Of a stretch of DNA of 64,000 bases, positions 43,867-55,240 are shown piece by piece. The notes beneath the pieces are model-generated. The model was given only the letters and a program-made list of their open reading frames with translations. It had not been told where the DNA came from and made no database searches. The translations under genes and the position numbers were made by a program. Source of the stretch: Fistulifera solaris (taxonomy: Eukaryota; Bacillariophyta; Bacillariophyceae; Naviculales; Stauroneidaceae); NCBI GenBank assembly GCA_030295235.1, contig AP026134.1:1240001-1304000 (forward strand). The letters run 5' to 3'. How positions within the stretch are numbered: the first letter of the stretch is position 1; each line of letters opens with the position of its first letter.

Positions 43867-45101
43867 CTAAAGGAGCCGATGCATGGGCACATAAATCACC
43901 AAACTCCATAGCATCGCTCCTCCTAAACTGATCGCAGCATACAACCAATTCGAGGGCGGATCATGACAGTGAATTTCTTTGATCCACGTTGATACTGTCG
44001 ATAAACTACCGAGAAAACCAGTCGCCCATGGAGACATATCTATACCCTCTATCTCCAGTCCTGTTACTACTGCCAAAAGTATGCATGCTGTCCAGTTGGC
44101 TATCAGTGTGCCACGCATCGGTGTCTCGGCTGTATTGTACTTGATGGACAAAACATATCGTGTCAATGCTCCGGCTGGCGCTGCCCATATCAATGGAGCC
44201 AAAGTAGAAATAAACGTCGAACTATTTGTTGTAGTGAAGGTCAACGAGAACAACAAGAGTCCGCACGCCAATAGAGTAGGCGGAATGAGCCATATTCCAC
44301 GAGGAAACGTGTGTTGCTTCCGACTCGCATTCGTGTCACTGCTGTTGCGATGCGTACTATTGTCGTCGTCGTTTTCATCGTTACTGACATCGCTCACTCT
44401 TACATGGGTCAAAAGAGCTGTCCCCAAGACAAAACTTCCATAAGCTCCAAACGTTCCTAGAATATAACCCACTATTGCCATGGCGATGTCTCCTTGTTCC
44501 AACATTGTCACCATTTGCATGTTCCACGACGAGACTATTGCCAGGGAAATGAATGAATGAGTGGGATACGATTGTTAAAAAGATTCACCCTTGGATACGT
44601 ACAAGTCGTGAGAGAACCACAAAATCCGACTTGCCAGGCTTGGCAATATGGGACAGTATCATGACTCTGATGCAATAAAACACCCATTACAAAGCTTCCC
44701 AATAGATTTGCCGGCAAATCCACAAACAACGCGGACTGCGAAGACGTGACACAAGCAGAAGATTGTCGCTGCGATGCTGAGGGTGAATCACACTGCAGGA
44801 AATAGGCTAAAGAAGCACGAGCGGACGCACCCAAAAAGGCACAAATGGAAATGGAGTACAATAACCAGAAGGTCGTGTAGTAAGACGAAGACGAAGAAGA
44901 AGAAGAAGAAGAAGAAGAAGAAGAAGAAGAAGAAGAGCTTGTTTCTTCAACGATATTTTCAATTGTGTCGTCTTCAGAAACTGACTGCTGTATCATATTC
45001 TCACTAGCATTCTCGTGCAGCTCTTCATCATGATGATACTGATGAGGGTTTGTTTCTTGACGTTCGTGAACGGATGGCGAGGTTTGATGTAAATTCAACA
45101 T
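43867..45101 (-). CDS. FEX: Double CrcB/FEX fluoride exporter
   Basis: Fluoride channel that expels F- from the cell; eukaryotic FEX carries two CrcB repeats in one chain. Exon 1 (44603-45101) ends in GFCGSLTT; a 68 bp intron (44535-44602, GTACGT...CAATAG, phase 1) restores GSLTTFSSWNMQM, the signature pore motif of the first repeat. The second repeat has GALTRYVLS, GTLIANWTACILLAVVTGL and GFLGSLSTVSTWIKE. About 388 residues. The N-terminus has an acidic segment and 19 consecutive serines coded by the TCT run. No frameshift. Confidence 0.95.
44893..44937. repeat. (GAA)15 microsatellite coding polyserine
   Basis: Fifteen perfect GAA units, read as TCT serine codons by the minus-strand FEX gene, so length change would alter the protein's N-terminus. 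Confidence 0.9.
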
Positions 45102-45968
45102 TCAATGCGCATTACCTTCCCAGTAAATCACATTCGCTACATGTAAAGCTACGAGAACAATAGTGTTGGGATCGACGAACCATAAACATGGAAGTAAGGG
45201 CAAAAGGTATTGTTGCAAACTTGTTTCGCCGCATCGTAAAGACTAAAATCAATCAAACACCCAGATTTTTCGGGAAATGCACAGAATTTCTGCAAAGTTT
45301 TTGAATTTACAGAAATTCTGTACTCATATCCAGAAATGCTGGAAAAAGGTAATTTTGATCTAGCAGAAATTCTGTGCTAGTTCCAGAAATTCTGCTCACA
45401 TGGGCGCAGTGAAAATGGTGCTGACAAGCGCAGCGCTTTAACGACTCTAGCATCCTATTCTTAAAGCAGAGATCTACGAGGAAAAGATCAAGTTGGCGGA
45501 AGCTTCTGACCCTGTCGTCAAACCAGCAAACGTTGATTCTATCAAAGAAATGGGAGGAGACGTCTAGCCAATCAACTAAGCAAGAGATAATGAACGGAAG
45601 AACAAAGTCGAAACATTGCGTGAAATGGTGTTACCTAAAGTTATGGTAACTGAAATTAAAGATTATATTTTTGTTTGAAAATTTAGTTTCTATGGCTTTC
45701 AATGTCGACAACAATACCTTACTTGAGAGATCGATACCTTTCTTTTCGGGAAGACGAACATTCAGTCTTCACATCCAATCAATCATTTCATCCATATCCC
45801 ATTGGTTACTACTCGTCCTACTAAAATAGAACAAGGAAGACATCAATCAATCACTACAATATATACTCCGTGTAAACAATTACGAGGAAAATGTTCAACC
45901 GTATACAGTTTTGAACAATATCTAAAAAGCAGTTGGCTTCTTCCCCTTCGTATCACTCTTACTTTCAT
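45102..45968. other. Intergenic with CAGAAWTTCTG cluster
   Basis: No supported gene between FEX and the Na/Pi gene, both on the minus strand. The cluster of 11-mers at 45282-45394 lies here. Confidence 0.55.
45282..45394. repeat. Cluster of CAGAAWTTCTG palindromes
   Basis: Perfect copies at 45282-45292, 45310-45320, 45364-45374 and 45384-45394, plus a near copy CCAGAAATGCTGG at 45330-45342. Spacing 20-33 bp. Each reads almost the same on both strands. Confidence 0.8.
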
Positions 45969-47885
45969 TTAAGCAGCAACTTCGTCCGAATCTTCGTCGT
46001 CGTCTTTCAAAGTCTTTCGGTCGGTCTGCTCTTCTTCATCATCCTCGATAGGAAGACCGGTGTGATCGATCAAAGAACGAAGCGTGGTCTTGACGTAATC
46101 CATATCTTCGGGAAGAGTCTCCATGGTTACACGACGGTGTTCGCGTTTCTTGAACGTGTCCAAAGTCTTTTGCTTGCCGTCTTGGTAATACCACCAAAAA
46201 GCGAAGTAACCACAACCAATCAACAAGCAAATCACCAAGACCCAACCAATCACCTTGAGACCCATTGCTTCAGCCGCAATTAGGTACGAAAGGCCCATCA
46301 ATGTGACGGGGAATAAGAAGAAAGAAATGGCAATGAACAAGACCGGGAATCCACGCCACAATCGGGTCATCTTTCCGAGCTGCTTGGCGGGGTAGATGAC
46401 AGGAACACGCGTGATGGGAATGACGTAGAAGAAGATGATACCCATGACGTTAAAAATCAAGTGGCAGAGAGCAACTTGCAGACCGAGAACGCCTTCCGTG
46501 ACCAAGGAAGCCATGAGCGCCGTGATGCAAGTACCCAAGTTGGCACCCAAGGTCAAAGGATACATTTGTTCGATGGTGATGGCGCCTATTCCCAGATAAA
46601 ACGGACAAGTGAGCGAACGATCATTGACGAAGCGAAAGAAACTCTCGCAACCGCTTACCTATTCCCACGAGTGGAGTTAGAACGGAAGTGACGACGGTAG
46701 AAGACTGAACCAACATCGTAAGACCGGTTCCCATGATGATCGAAAGGTAACCATTGACGTTCGTTGCCTTGTAGATGATGCGAATCGACAATCCCATCAA
46801 CAGACGGTTCAAGACGTAGACAAGAAAGAGCAAGCAGATGAAGAGCATACCAATGGAAAGAACCATGACGACACCTCCCGAGATTTGATCATCCTTGGCG
46901 GTAGCATCGGGCTGGAAAAAGATGGGGCATCTTCCGGTTTCCTTGCGGCAACTAATAAGACCGACTTGCTTGCATTTGGCGACAGTGGGCTCTCCCGGCT
47001 CGCACAAGATAGGGTAGAATCCACCACCTTCACTGCAAGAGCCCGAACCATCTCCTACGGCGATAATCAATTTGGAGTTTGACTTGATGACGCGTTCTCC
47101 AATCGGCGAAACGTACTTTTTGATGGGACCGGCCCAAGTGGTCTGATCACTGCCTTCGTTCGATTTGGCGTTCTTGACCATGGCACCAGACAAATGACGA
47201 AGGAATCCAGTAGCAAGTTCGAGCGGCAACATGATGACGACACTCAAGTAGTTGTAAATATCGTGCACGACGGCACCACCGAACGCGCGCTCCAACTGAT
47301 CGGGGTCTCCCATTTGTCCGATGGCGACCATGGCGTTGGTGATGGTGGTTCCGATGTTGGCTCCCATCATCATGTAGATACCTTGTTCGAGCGTAATACC
47401 GTTACCGACCAACGAAACGATGATCGAAGTGGTGGTAGACGAAGAGTGCAACATGGCCGTCGAAATGAGACCAATCATGAGACCCGTAATCGGATTGGCG
47501 TCGTCTCCGAACATTCCACCGGCACTGCATCCGGTCAAGACTTTCGCGGATGATCCCATCATATCGAGTGAGACCATGAAAAAGTACAAGAGAGTGGCCA
47601 CACAAAGGATTCCGAAGCCAATCCAGGCCCATTCTTCGTGCGTGTGCACACAGCAGGCAACAAAGACGTCGTTCCAAGTGGCGTCCGCCAAAGCTTCAAG
47701 ATCGGGCTCGATATCATCGATCGCGTCACCAAAGTGAACGGGGTTCTTTTTGGGCTTGTTGATGAGATCTTTGTCGGTATCGGACTGCCGTGTCGTAGAG
47801 ACAAGAGAAACAGACAAGAGAAAAAAAGTGAGACATTGAAAAAGTGAGCACAAAAGCAAAGATGGATTCCGACTGAACGTACCAT
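45969..47885 (-). CDS. Na+/phosphate cotransporter (SLC34/NptA type)
   Basis: Sodium-coupled phosphate uptake through two inverted Na_Pi_cotrans repeats. First repeat: LTGCSAGGMFG, HSSSTTTSIIVSLVG and MMMGANIGTTITNAMVA. Second: VQSSTVVTSVLTPLVGIG and TLGANLGTCITALMASLV. A Cys-rich extracellular loop (SCSEGGGFYPILCEPGEP) separates them. Exons are 47883-47885, 46659-47784 and 45969-46585. Intron 2 (46586-46658, GTAAGC...GAATAG, phase 1) rebuilds VGIGAITIEQMYPLTLGAN. Intron 1 (47785-47882, GTACGT...CGGCAG) lies directly after the initiator ATG, so exon 1 codes only Met, followed by SDTDKDLINKPKKN. About 581 residues, with an acidic C-terminus. Probably plasma membrane. Confidence 0.92.
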
Positions 47886-49265
47886 GGTTACAAAGTATGG
47901 CAGTAAAAAGAATCGGCGGAAACGAAATGAATGGACCAGCACAATCGTTCGGGTTTGCCAAATTTATGCCAGCGATCTTTTTTTTTTGTGAATGGACCGA
48001 ATGTGCTGTTTTCTTCGTGCTTGACACTTGACATGCTCAGCTGTCGTCCTTTTTTGCGTACTGATTTGTAACCAAAAGCTTTCTTGGATGAATCCAAGAG
48101 ATTCATAATCACGAGCTCTGAGAGACTTCTCAAACAAAAAGAGTGGAACGAAAATTGAAATGGAGGTGAAACAGTTTTTGTTCTCTCGTGGCGTGTCGTT
48201 CTCTTTTGGATAGGGTTTCTCCATGGTCGGAGAAAAGATGGAAAAATTCAACAACCGCGAAAAAGAGTGTTCGGTTCCGTTTTTCACTTGAGTGCCGAAT
48301 GCCAAGATTCGCTTCTGGCGGAGAAAAGCGGCGACTTTATCCGTCCATCCGATTGGTTGATGATGACGATGATGATGATGATTCAGGAAGATTCATTCAT
48401 AGGTGCAGGGGAAAGGGCCTATCACAAGGGTTTTTCAACGTAACAGTAGTGGTGCTTGCACTATCTGTCTCCACAGAATTTCTGTAAAACTAAAATCACC
48501 GTCCGAAGAATTTCAGAATATCCAGAATTTTTGGGAAAAAAACCTTACGCAGTACCAGTATGCTAATCCACACCGTAGGGAACATTTCTGGAACGGGAAA
48601 GTCCACAGAATTTCTGTATGACCATATACACCTCCGCAATTTCTGCAACGTCCGCAGACTTTTACACCTTCTCCAGCGTTTCTGTAACCTACTCTCAGTT
48701 TTTGTGTGCTTGTCATATCCGTCTCTGATGTTTAGGTCACGGGTCCGTTTGTGGTTTGCGGAAGTCGGAAGTGCGAGTATGAAAAATAATGAAAGGGCTC
48801 CCCGCAAAGGCTAACTATAGACGCCAAAGGCGGCTACCAGTAGTGAATGTGGGCAAAATGTGGGACAAGAAGCCTTGATTACATCATTCCTTTATACTTA
48901 ACCTTACCCTTAATCAGGGTGTCCGCGGGCGGGGTGTTTTATTATTGTGCTCGTGACTCCTAAATTCATGATTGAATTCACGCAGACTGACGCACCGCGC
49001 GATGCCATGGTTCTTTTTTTTGGCGTTGGTGTTGATGGTTTTGGGAGTGTTGGTTACTACTATTGGGAGGAGGAGAATGATTTCATTCGATACGCTGTAC
49101 CTGGTATCATCGCGTCAGATAGACAAATCCAAGTCTACAACATAGACTTCTTTACATACCTTTTAACGAGCTCTTTCGCTGTTCCGAAAATATAATAGCG
49201 AGACAAAAAAAAAAGCGACGAAAGATTTTCATTTTTTTATTACTCAATTCACTCGACGGCCTCTC
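47886..49265. other. Long intergenic region with CAGAAWTTCTG cluster
   Basis: About 1.4 kb between divergent Na/Pi and AsnRS genes, with no supported gene. A GATGAT run lies at about 48358-48382 and the motif cluster at 48474-48690. A (CT/T)-rich tract precedes the Na/Pi start. Confidence 0.55.
48474..48690. repeat. Cluster of CAGAATTTCTG-like motifs
   Basis: Perfect CAGAATTTCTG at 48474-48484 and 48606-48616; near copies include AGAATTTCAGAAT, CCAGAATTTTTGGG, ACATTTCTGGA, GCAATTTCTGCA and CCAGCGTTTCTG, about 20-45 bp apart. Same family as 45282-45394. Confidence 0.7.
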
Positions 49266-50884
49266 ATGCACATGCTGCTGCCATCGCGTGTCGTTTTTCC
49301 AATGGGAATGATCTTTTTGGGGACGATGCATCGCATGCTACGCACCGCTGTCTCTTTTTCGGTCCCTCCTGTTACAAGTACGAATAGTCGAAGACTGGTG
49401 CCTACTGCAACTGCAACGCGCCTCTATTCGACAACTCCGGCTACTTCCACCTCAGCTTCATTTGCGCCCCGTGTCAAAACAGTAGATGCTAAGGAACCCA
49501 CTGATTCGGATATCACCATCAAAGGATGGGTGAGAACTATTCGCAAACAAAAACTCTAGCCTTTGCTCAAGTGAATGATGGAAGTAATTTGGGAGGCATA
49601 CAATGTGTCTTGAATTTCGACCAATTGGATGAAGCCAGTCAAGCTGCGATCGACCAAGTTACGACTGGATGTGCTGTTCAAATTACCGGTCCCCTTGTTC
49701 CGTCGCAGGGTGGTCAGCAAGCTGTCGAAGTTGCCGCAAAAACACTCCGTGTCGTCGGATTGTGCCCCGCCGATACTTATCCACTGGCAAAGAAACGGCA
49801 TTCCCTGGAATACTTGCGCAGTATTGCCCATTTGCGGCCCCGCACCAATACGATTGCGGCGGTCGCCCGTGTTCGTTCGCAACTGGCAGCTGCCATTCAT
49901 TCCTTCTTTCAATCGCAAAACTTTGTGTACGTGCAGACACCCTTGATTACGGCCAGTGATTGTGAAGGAGCCGGGGAACTCTTTCGTGTGACAACCTTGG
50001 ATTTGGAACAAGAATTGCCGCGCTTGAACAATACCGACCGTACCGTAGATTACAGTCAGGATTTTTTCGGCAAACCCGCGTTCTTAACGGTCAGTGGACA
50101 GTTGGGTGGGGAAACTCACGCTTGCGCGTTAGGTGATATTTACACGTTCGGACCGACATTTCGGGCCGAAAACAGTCAAACTACCCGTCATTTGGCAGAA
50201 TTTCACATGGTGGAACCGGAAATGGCCTTTGCGGATTTGCAAACGGCCATGGAGAATGCGGAACAACTGTTGAAATATACAGTGTCGCATGTGTTGAAGA
50301 ATTGCCAGGAAGATTTGACGTTCTTTTCGTCCTTCTATGATAAGGAATTGCTGGATCGATTGCAAAAATTGGTAGATCAACCATTTGCGCGTGTTTCATA
50401 CCGTGAAGCAATAGCATATTTGCAAGAAGAAATTGCCAAGGATCCTTCCAAATGGCAATATCCGCATGTTGAATTCGGTACCGATCTTGCCACCGAACAC
50501 GAACGCTGGTTAGCTGAAACCAAGTTTGAATCTTGCGTTTTTGTGTACAACTATCCCGCCGCCATAAAAGCGTTTTACATGCGCGCCAACGATGAAGACA
50601 ATGGTGAAACAGTAAATGCTATGGACTTGTTGGTCCCCGGTGTCGGCGAGCTGGTGGGTGGTAGTCAACGAGAAGAGCGCTTGGATGTCCTCGAACAAAA
50701 GTTGCGCGACAATAATTTGAACTTGGACGATTATTGGTGGTACTTGGATTTGCGTCGGTATGGAAGTGTTCCTCATGCGGGATACGGCTTGGGATTTGAA
50801 CGACTGGTGCAGTATGTGACGGGAATCGAGAATATTCGCGAAGCCATCGCCTTTCCGCGGTATCCTGGAAATGCGGAGTTTTGA
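49266..50884 (+). CDS. NARS2: Asparaginyl-tRNA synthetase, organellar
   Basis: Class IIb synthetase charging tRNA-Asn. About 539 residues. The N-terminal ~75 residues ([14 protein letters not shown]..., Ser/Thr/Arg-rich) are a probable mitochondrial or dual-organelle leader. The OB-fold anticodon domain starts [15 protein letters not shown]. Catalytic motifs follow: [59 protein letters not shown] (motif 2), [18 protein letters not shown] and [19 protein letters not shown] (motif 3). It is of the bacterial/organellar AsnRS kind. The frame breaks at A5, 49549-49553: one more A reads [18 protein letters not shown], joining the leader to the body. Confidence 0.95.
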
Positions 50885-51304
50885 GAAGAGAACTATGAAT
50901 TGAACAAATCGTCTGTAAGGAGAACTAGTTGGTTTATTTGTTCTGGCTATTTTTATTCTGAATCTTCCAACGAACTACTTTGTTATTGTACCACGTAGCT
51001 TGTTTATCAAAAAGCGTACTCTTATATATTACGATCCGCTTCTTAGCCTTGGTTTGATAGATCATCTCGACTTGATCGTTGGTCTAACGTGGAGTGCCCG
51101 AGCCCGAGGTAAAAAAATCAGATTTTTCCGGGACTAAAGTCGAGTTGAGTCACAGCATGTCAATCCTACACGTGATGGCTATAGTACCACTTTGACCATA
51201 ACCTTACTGCAACAATTAAGCTCGCATCCGCATCAATAATCTGTCAACAAAAAAGGCGCAATGACGATGATGATTCTCATTATTTACAAAATCAAATTAC
51301 AACA
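50885..51304. other. Intergenic, nothing recognised
   Basis: Spacer between AsnRS and the SDR, same orientation. No dispersed family member seen. Confidence 0.5.
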
Positions 51305-52141
51305 ATGACTGAGTCGTCTGTTCTCCCTCAAATAGCACCTCGCCTCTCTCTACTAGAACCTTGGACGTTGCAGGGACGCCATTACGTTGTAACTGGGGGA
51401 GCTGCGGGGATCGGTTGGGCTGTTGTGCAAGCTTTACTAGCGCACGGAGCATCAACTGTCTTATTTTGTTCACGAAGTCCCGTTGAATTATCTGAATTGC
51501 AAAAGACATATCCTGATGCAACAATCTATCATGTAGTTGCTGATGTTTCGACGGAAGAAGGACGATTTTCACTCACAGAAGCGATTACAAATAAGTTGAC
51601 TGTTCTGCATGGTTTAATCTCGAATGTCGGAACCAATGTTCGGAAATCATTTGAACTGCAAACAGCGGAAGAATATCATGCAATCCTTCGTACTAACGTA
51701 GATTCGGCTTATTTTCTTGCAAAATCCTTGTCGTCCTTGTTCATTCAAGGATCGACGATCGTACACGTTTCCTCGGCCGCCGGTGTACAAAGTTCCGGAA
51801 CAGGCATTGCTTACGGACTCAGTAAAGCGGCCTTACACGGATTGTCGCGCGGCTTGGCGTGTGAATGGGCACATCGAGGGATTCGTGTCAACGCGGTCGC
51901 TCCTTGGATGACGATGACACCTCTATTAGAAAAAGCCATTGAAGAGAATCCGAATCAACTTGATAAGGTCAAGGAATGGACCCCCATGCATCGTCTGGCG
52001 GAAGCCAAGGAAGTGGCAGCGCCAGTTGTGTTCTTGTGTTTGCCCGCGAGTTCTTACATTACAGGACAGATTCTGGGAGTTGACGGAGGATTAACGGCGC
52101 AAGGTTTTGCGGGGCCATGTGTTGATAGTACTGGAATCTAA
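51305..52141 (+). CDS. Short-chain dehydrogenase/reductase, tropinone-reductase-like
   Basis: NAD(P)-dependent classical SDR of 278 residues. Cofactor motif [11 protein letters not shown] near the N-terminus, CSRS indicating an NADP-type loop, NVG in place of NNAG (LISNVGTNV), catalytic Ser in [10 protein letters not shown], Tyr and Lys in AYGLSKAAL, and IRVNAVAPW then the C-terminal [11 protein letters not shown]. The overall pattern ([20 protein letters not shown]) is that of tropinone-reductase-like SDRs, which act on varied ketones. Substrate unknown. No frameshift or targeting signal. Confidence 0.92.
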   Translation: MTESSVLPQIAPRLSLLEPWTLQGRHYVVTGGAAGIGWAVVQALLAHGASTVLFCSRSPVELSELQKTYPDATIYHVVADVSTEEGRFSLTEAITNKLTVLHGLISNVGTNVRKSFELQTAEEYHAILRTNVDSAYFLAKSLSSLFIQGSTIVHVSSAAGVQSSGTGIAYGLSKAALHGLSRGLACEWAHRGIRVNAVAPWMTMTPLLEKAIEENPNQLDKVKEWTPMHRLAEAKEVAAPVVFLCLPASSYITGQILGVDGGLTAQGFAGPCVDSTGI

Positions 52142-52206
52142 AGAGCAAATAATGAGACATTTCGGAATATATGACTATCTGCCTTTTTCAATAGCTTATT
52201 GTGTTG

Positions 52207-53519
52207 TTAATTTGACGGTCTGACGTTAACAAATGAATCCTCTACGGTTGGATCGGGAACGCACAAGTCACCAATTAATTCTGACCCTTCACACCACGAC
52301 TGAGATACAGCTTGGTCCAGCAAACGATGGATAGCCGCATGCAATGCGGTCCGTTTCTTTTCATTCAAAGGCCACAACAAAGCTAAAGCATTCCAAGCCG
52401 GTTGTGCATGTAACAACAGATAGGTGTTTTCGGGGTTTTGTTGATAGGAGTAAAATCCCAATGTCACCGATGTCGCCAAACGACAAGCAATTAATAGAGG
52501 TATAGCTCGTCGTTCAGCTTCTGACAATTCCGTGACGCTATGGTATCCACGCAAGACAGCGGCTGCCGCCGAGATACCGCGTTGCGATTTCCCGTACGAC
52601 GATAACATGGCGTACGCCATGCATACGGCGACATCGGCGACTCGCCAAGTTTCAACGGCATCGCCATAATCAATTACACCCGTGACACGACACTGCTCAT
52701 CACAGAGAACATTCGCATCATTTAAGTCATTGTGACACACGCCGACGGGCAACTTTTGCTGGAAATCCGGCAATTGAGCTGCAAATGCATCCAGAATAGA
52801 CAGGATTCGAGCTTGTTTGTCGTCGACTGTGGGTAAATATTGTATCACAAAGGGACGAATGTCCAAGACATGCCGAAGGTTCCAAATGTGATAGCGTTGT
52901 GCTGCCTTTTTCCATGGTGCATCCTTCTCGGCATGTTGTTGAGGAAACGCGACATCGAAAGCTCGATGCAAATGTCCTAAATAAAGACCCGTGAGAAACA
53001 GGGATTCAACGGGCAAGAAGAGAATCGTCGACATGGGTCGTCCCGGAACCCACGACAATAGACGACAACACAGTGTCTGGGGTGAATGTTGCTCCGAAAC
53101 GACGGACAAGGAAGCGGATAGAACTGTTGGAGCCGTATCGATAGGATTTTCGAAGAGTTTTCGGTCTTTTCGACCGGTAGATTGGAATTTATATGAGGCA
53201 CAGGACGTAAAGCTTCCATAAGAGCATTCTGAAAGGCAATACAGGACGTCTCGGCATCTTGGAGGAACTGTTTCGATTCAACACCATTGTGGATTTTGAA
53301 TAAATAAAACGTATCATCCAGTTGCACTTTATAGTTAGCATCATCGTATGAGTCGAGCTGTTGCAGGACTCGGCATGTTTGGGCCGTGAAGTGTTGTCGA
53401 AGGAGCTGTTCTACTGCTTCAAGAGAAACTGACGGTACAAGAAGCTTTCGCCACTCTTCTTCAGTTCGTTCTGCGTCACTTTTCTTGTTGTTATCACTGG
53501 AATAGGGGGACATTTCCAA
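52207..53519 (-). CDS. APH-fold kinase, hydroxylysine-kinase-like
   Basis: About 437 residues of the aminoglycoside-phosphotransferase/choline-kinase fold, closest in layout to hydroxylysine kinase (AGPHD1). The N-lobe has LLRQHFTAQTCRVLQQLDSY, DDANYKV and a Lys in FYLFKIHNG. The catalytic loop is VGVCHNDLNDANVL and the metal motif is VIDYGDAVETW. The frame breaks at plus TTTT 53167-53170: one more A on the coding strand reads VEKDRKLFENPIDTAPTVL and joins the two lobes. Substrate may be a hydroxylated amino acid, inferred from the family. Convergent with the SDR: their stops lie about 65 bp apart. Confidence 0.83.
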
Positions 53520-54341
53520 TGTAGCTTTAAGTCGTTAGGTGATAAGTAGCAAAAATTAGCAACCTTGAATTCTTTAATCGATCTTTCAAGTTGAATGTGC
53601 TATTCGTAAGCGGATTCAGATAGGAACTTGGCGAAATTTAATGTGCATCGTGACTGAAAACGCTATAGTAATCAAGGAAAATAACGATCCGCAAAAAGTC
53701 ATGGATTTGCGTTAAAATCGAGCTGAAATTGATTTTAAAACGCTGCAGCAGGCAAGGTAACAGATTTAAAGCTATAGGGCGTTTACAGACTGGTAGAACG
53801 AACGGAAAGTAGGATTCATTCATGACTGAGATGCAGTCGTGACAAATGTCGCGGACACTATCCCTTCGCGAATGTTGATGAATTTCACATTTTCTACGCC
53901 TATAATATTAACAAAGGTGGTAGAAGTTCAAATTAAAACAAACACTATTTTTAAACCAATCCATAGTTTATTCTGGAAAGTGGGTCTATCGTACAAGGAA
54001 AACCCAGCGTCGACTAGAACCTCCCTTCAACGTAATTTAAACTAGCGATAGAGAAAAAAGTGAGTGCATTCGATCCCGTAATAAGTGAAATTTGCGATTG
54101 TTTTTTATCATTGTTGTCAATAGAGTTGTTGTTGCTGCTTGACATTTTGCAATCTTTACTTATCAACTAATTAAGCGGAAAAAGAAAGACAAAACCTAAA
54201 CGCAGCAATCCGGTCAGCCCTTTTCGTCCGACCAGCATAGTTGTACTTTTTAATCGAGAGGCTAAAAGCTGTATACAGCAAACTGGGATACTTCTAAGCA
54301 TTCTGACATCTAGAAAATGCAGACAGCCCTTCTCGTGGGCA
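53520..54341. other. Intergenic with CATGACTG hairpin
   Basis: No supported gene. The hairpin at 53820-53842 is the only structure seen. Confidence 0.5.
53820..53842. repeat. CATGACTG hairpin, copy 4
   Basis: TCATGACTG, five bases (AGATG), CAGTCGTGA. The best-paired of the four copies. A lone left arm, ATTCATGACTGCC, occurs at about 54996. Confidence 0.65.
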
Positions 54342-54839
54342 TTATTGCGCCACATGACTCGCTGATTGCAAAAACTCCACCATAGCTTTCAATTGCACCA
54401 ATTCTTCGTCGTCGTCTTCGTGATCCGGATCTTCTAATATTTCTCGCAATTCTGCTTGCTTTGCCTCTAATGCAGTTTGTTGTTCTTGATTGCGCTGATA
54501 AAGAAGTGTTGGTTGTTTTTCTAAGAGTATTTGTGCCGCGGGAACCGTTGTAGCATGATGCAAAGCCGTATCTCCATCATGATCTGTAGCATCGACACGA
54601 ACTTGCGGTTGTTGCAACAGCCATTCCATGACAGATATTTGACCGTAGGATGCAGCTGCTTGTAGCAATGTGTAGCCGTTCTCATCAGCACAATCGGGAG
54701 TTTGTTGCAAAGTACGCAAACAGTCTTTTAGTATGATCAAGTAACCTTCCGATGCAGCACTCCACAAAGTGGAAGGATCGTCTAAGGGCCAATCGTGTGT
54801 GTTGCTGTTTGCACTGGGGCGTCCTAAGCCGAATGACAT
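54342..54839 (-). CDS. Small ankyrin-repeat protein
   Basis: 165 residues. Ankyrin units: DPSTLWSAASEGYLIILKDC, DENGYTLLQAAASYGQISVM and DHDGDTALHHATTVPAAQIL, then an acidic Gln/Glu-rich helical tail. Resembles the yeast YAR1-type small ankyrin proteins in size and layout, though I cannot assign it. No signal peptide; probably cytosolic. No frameshift. Confidence 0.85.
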   Translation of the reverse strand: MSFGLGRPSANSNTHDWPLDDPSTLWSAASEGYLIILKDCLRTLQQTPDCADENGYTLLQAAASYGQISVMEWLLQQPQVRVDATDHDGDTALHHATTVPAAQILLEKQPTLLYQRNQEQQTALEAKQAELREILEDPDHEDDDEELVQLKAMVEFLQSASHVAQ

Positions 54840-55240
54840 TATTTCTTTTGTTTTTCGTTAAGTAGAAGAGGAATTGCTGAACGAAACGAAGAAGAAGAAT
54901 ATATATTGCAACTACTGTTATAGAGATTTGTTGGTTGCTAGTTATAGAAATATTGGATGGAGATTAAGGAGACCGACGACTGACAGACGGAAGTCATTCA
55001 TGACTGCCATAATATAATGAGAACCGTAAACCGTCGTGTGTTGAGACGACGACGACCTCCTCCTCACTCCTTCCACTTCCACGTCAGATCAATCGCGATC
55101 GCCTCACTCTCGTCTTATTGTACTTTTCTTCCTTTTCTCACAATACTTTCTACCGACACAACGGTTCTCTATCTGTTCCATTTCATAATCAATGCTATTT
55201 ACTCTTCTACCTCTTCCACCTTTTTGCCTCTGAAGAAAAC
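54840..55240. other. Shared upstream region of ankyrin and HEAGH genes
   Basis: About 400 bp between divergent starts; pyrimidine-rich on the plus strand from about 55050. Contains the half hairpin near 54996. Confidence 0.45.

Noticed and set aside
45282-45394. Heat-shock elements
   Set aside because: The motif is GAA-N-TTC (one-base spacing) while heat-shock elements need GAA-NN-TTC. The match is not canonical.
45282-48690. CRISPR-like array
   Set aside because: Repeat units are only 11 bp, spacing is irregular, copies diverge, and the genome is eukaryotic with no cas genes.
52207-53519. Pseudogene call for the APH kinase
   Set aside because: All catalytic motifs are intact and only one homopolymer base is off.
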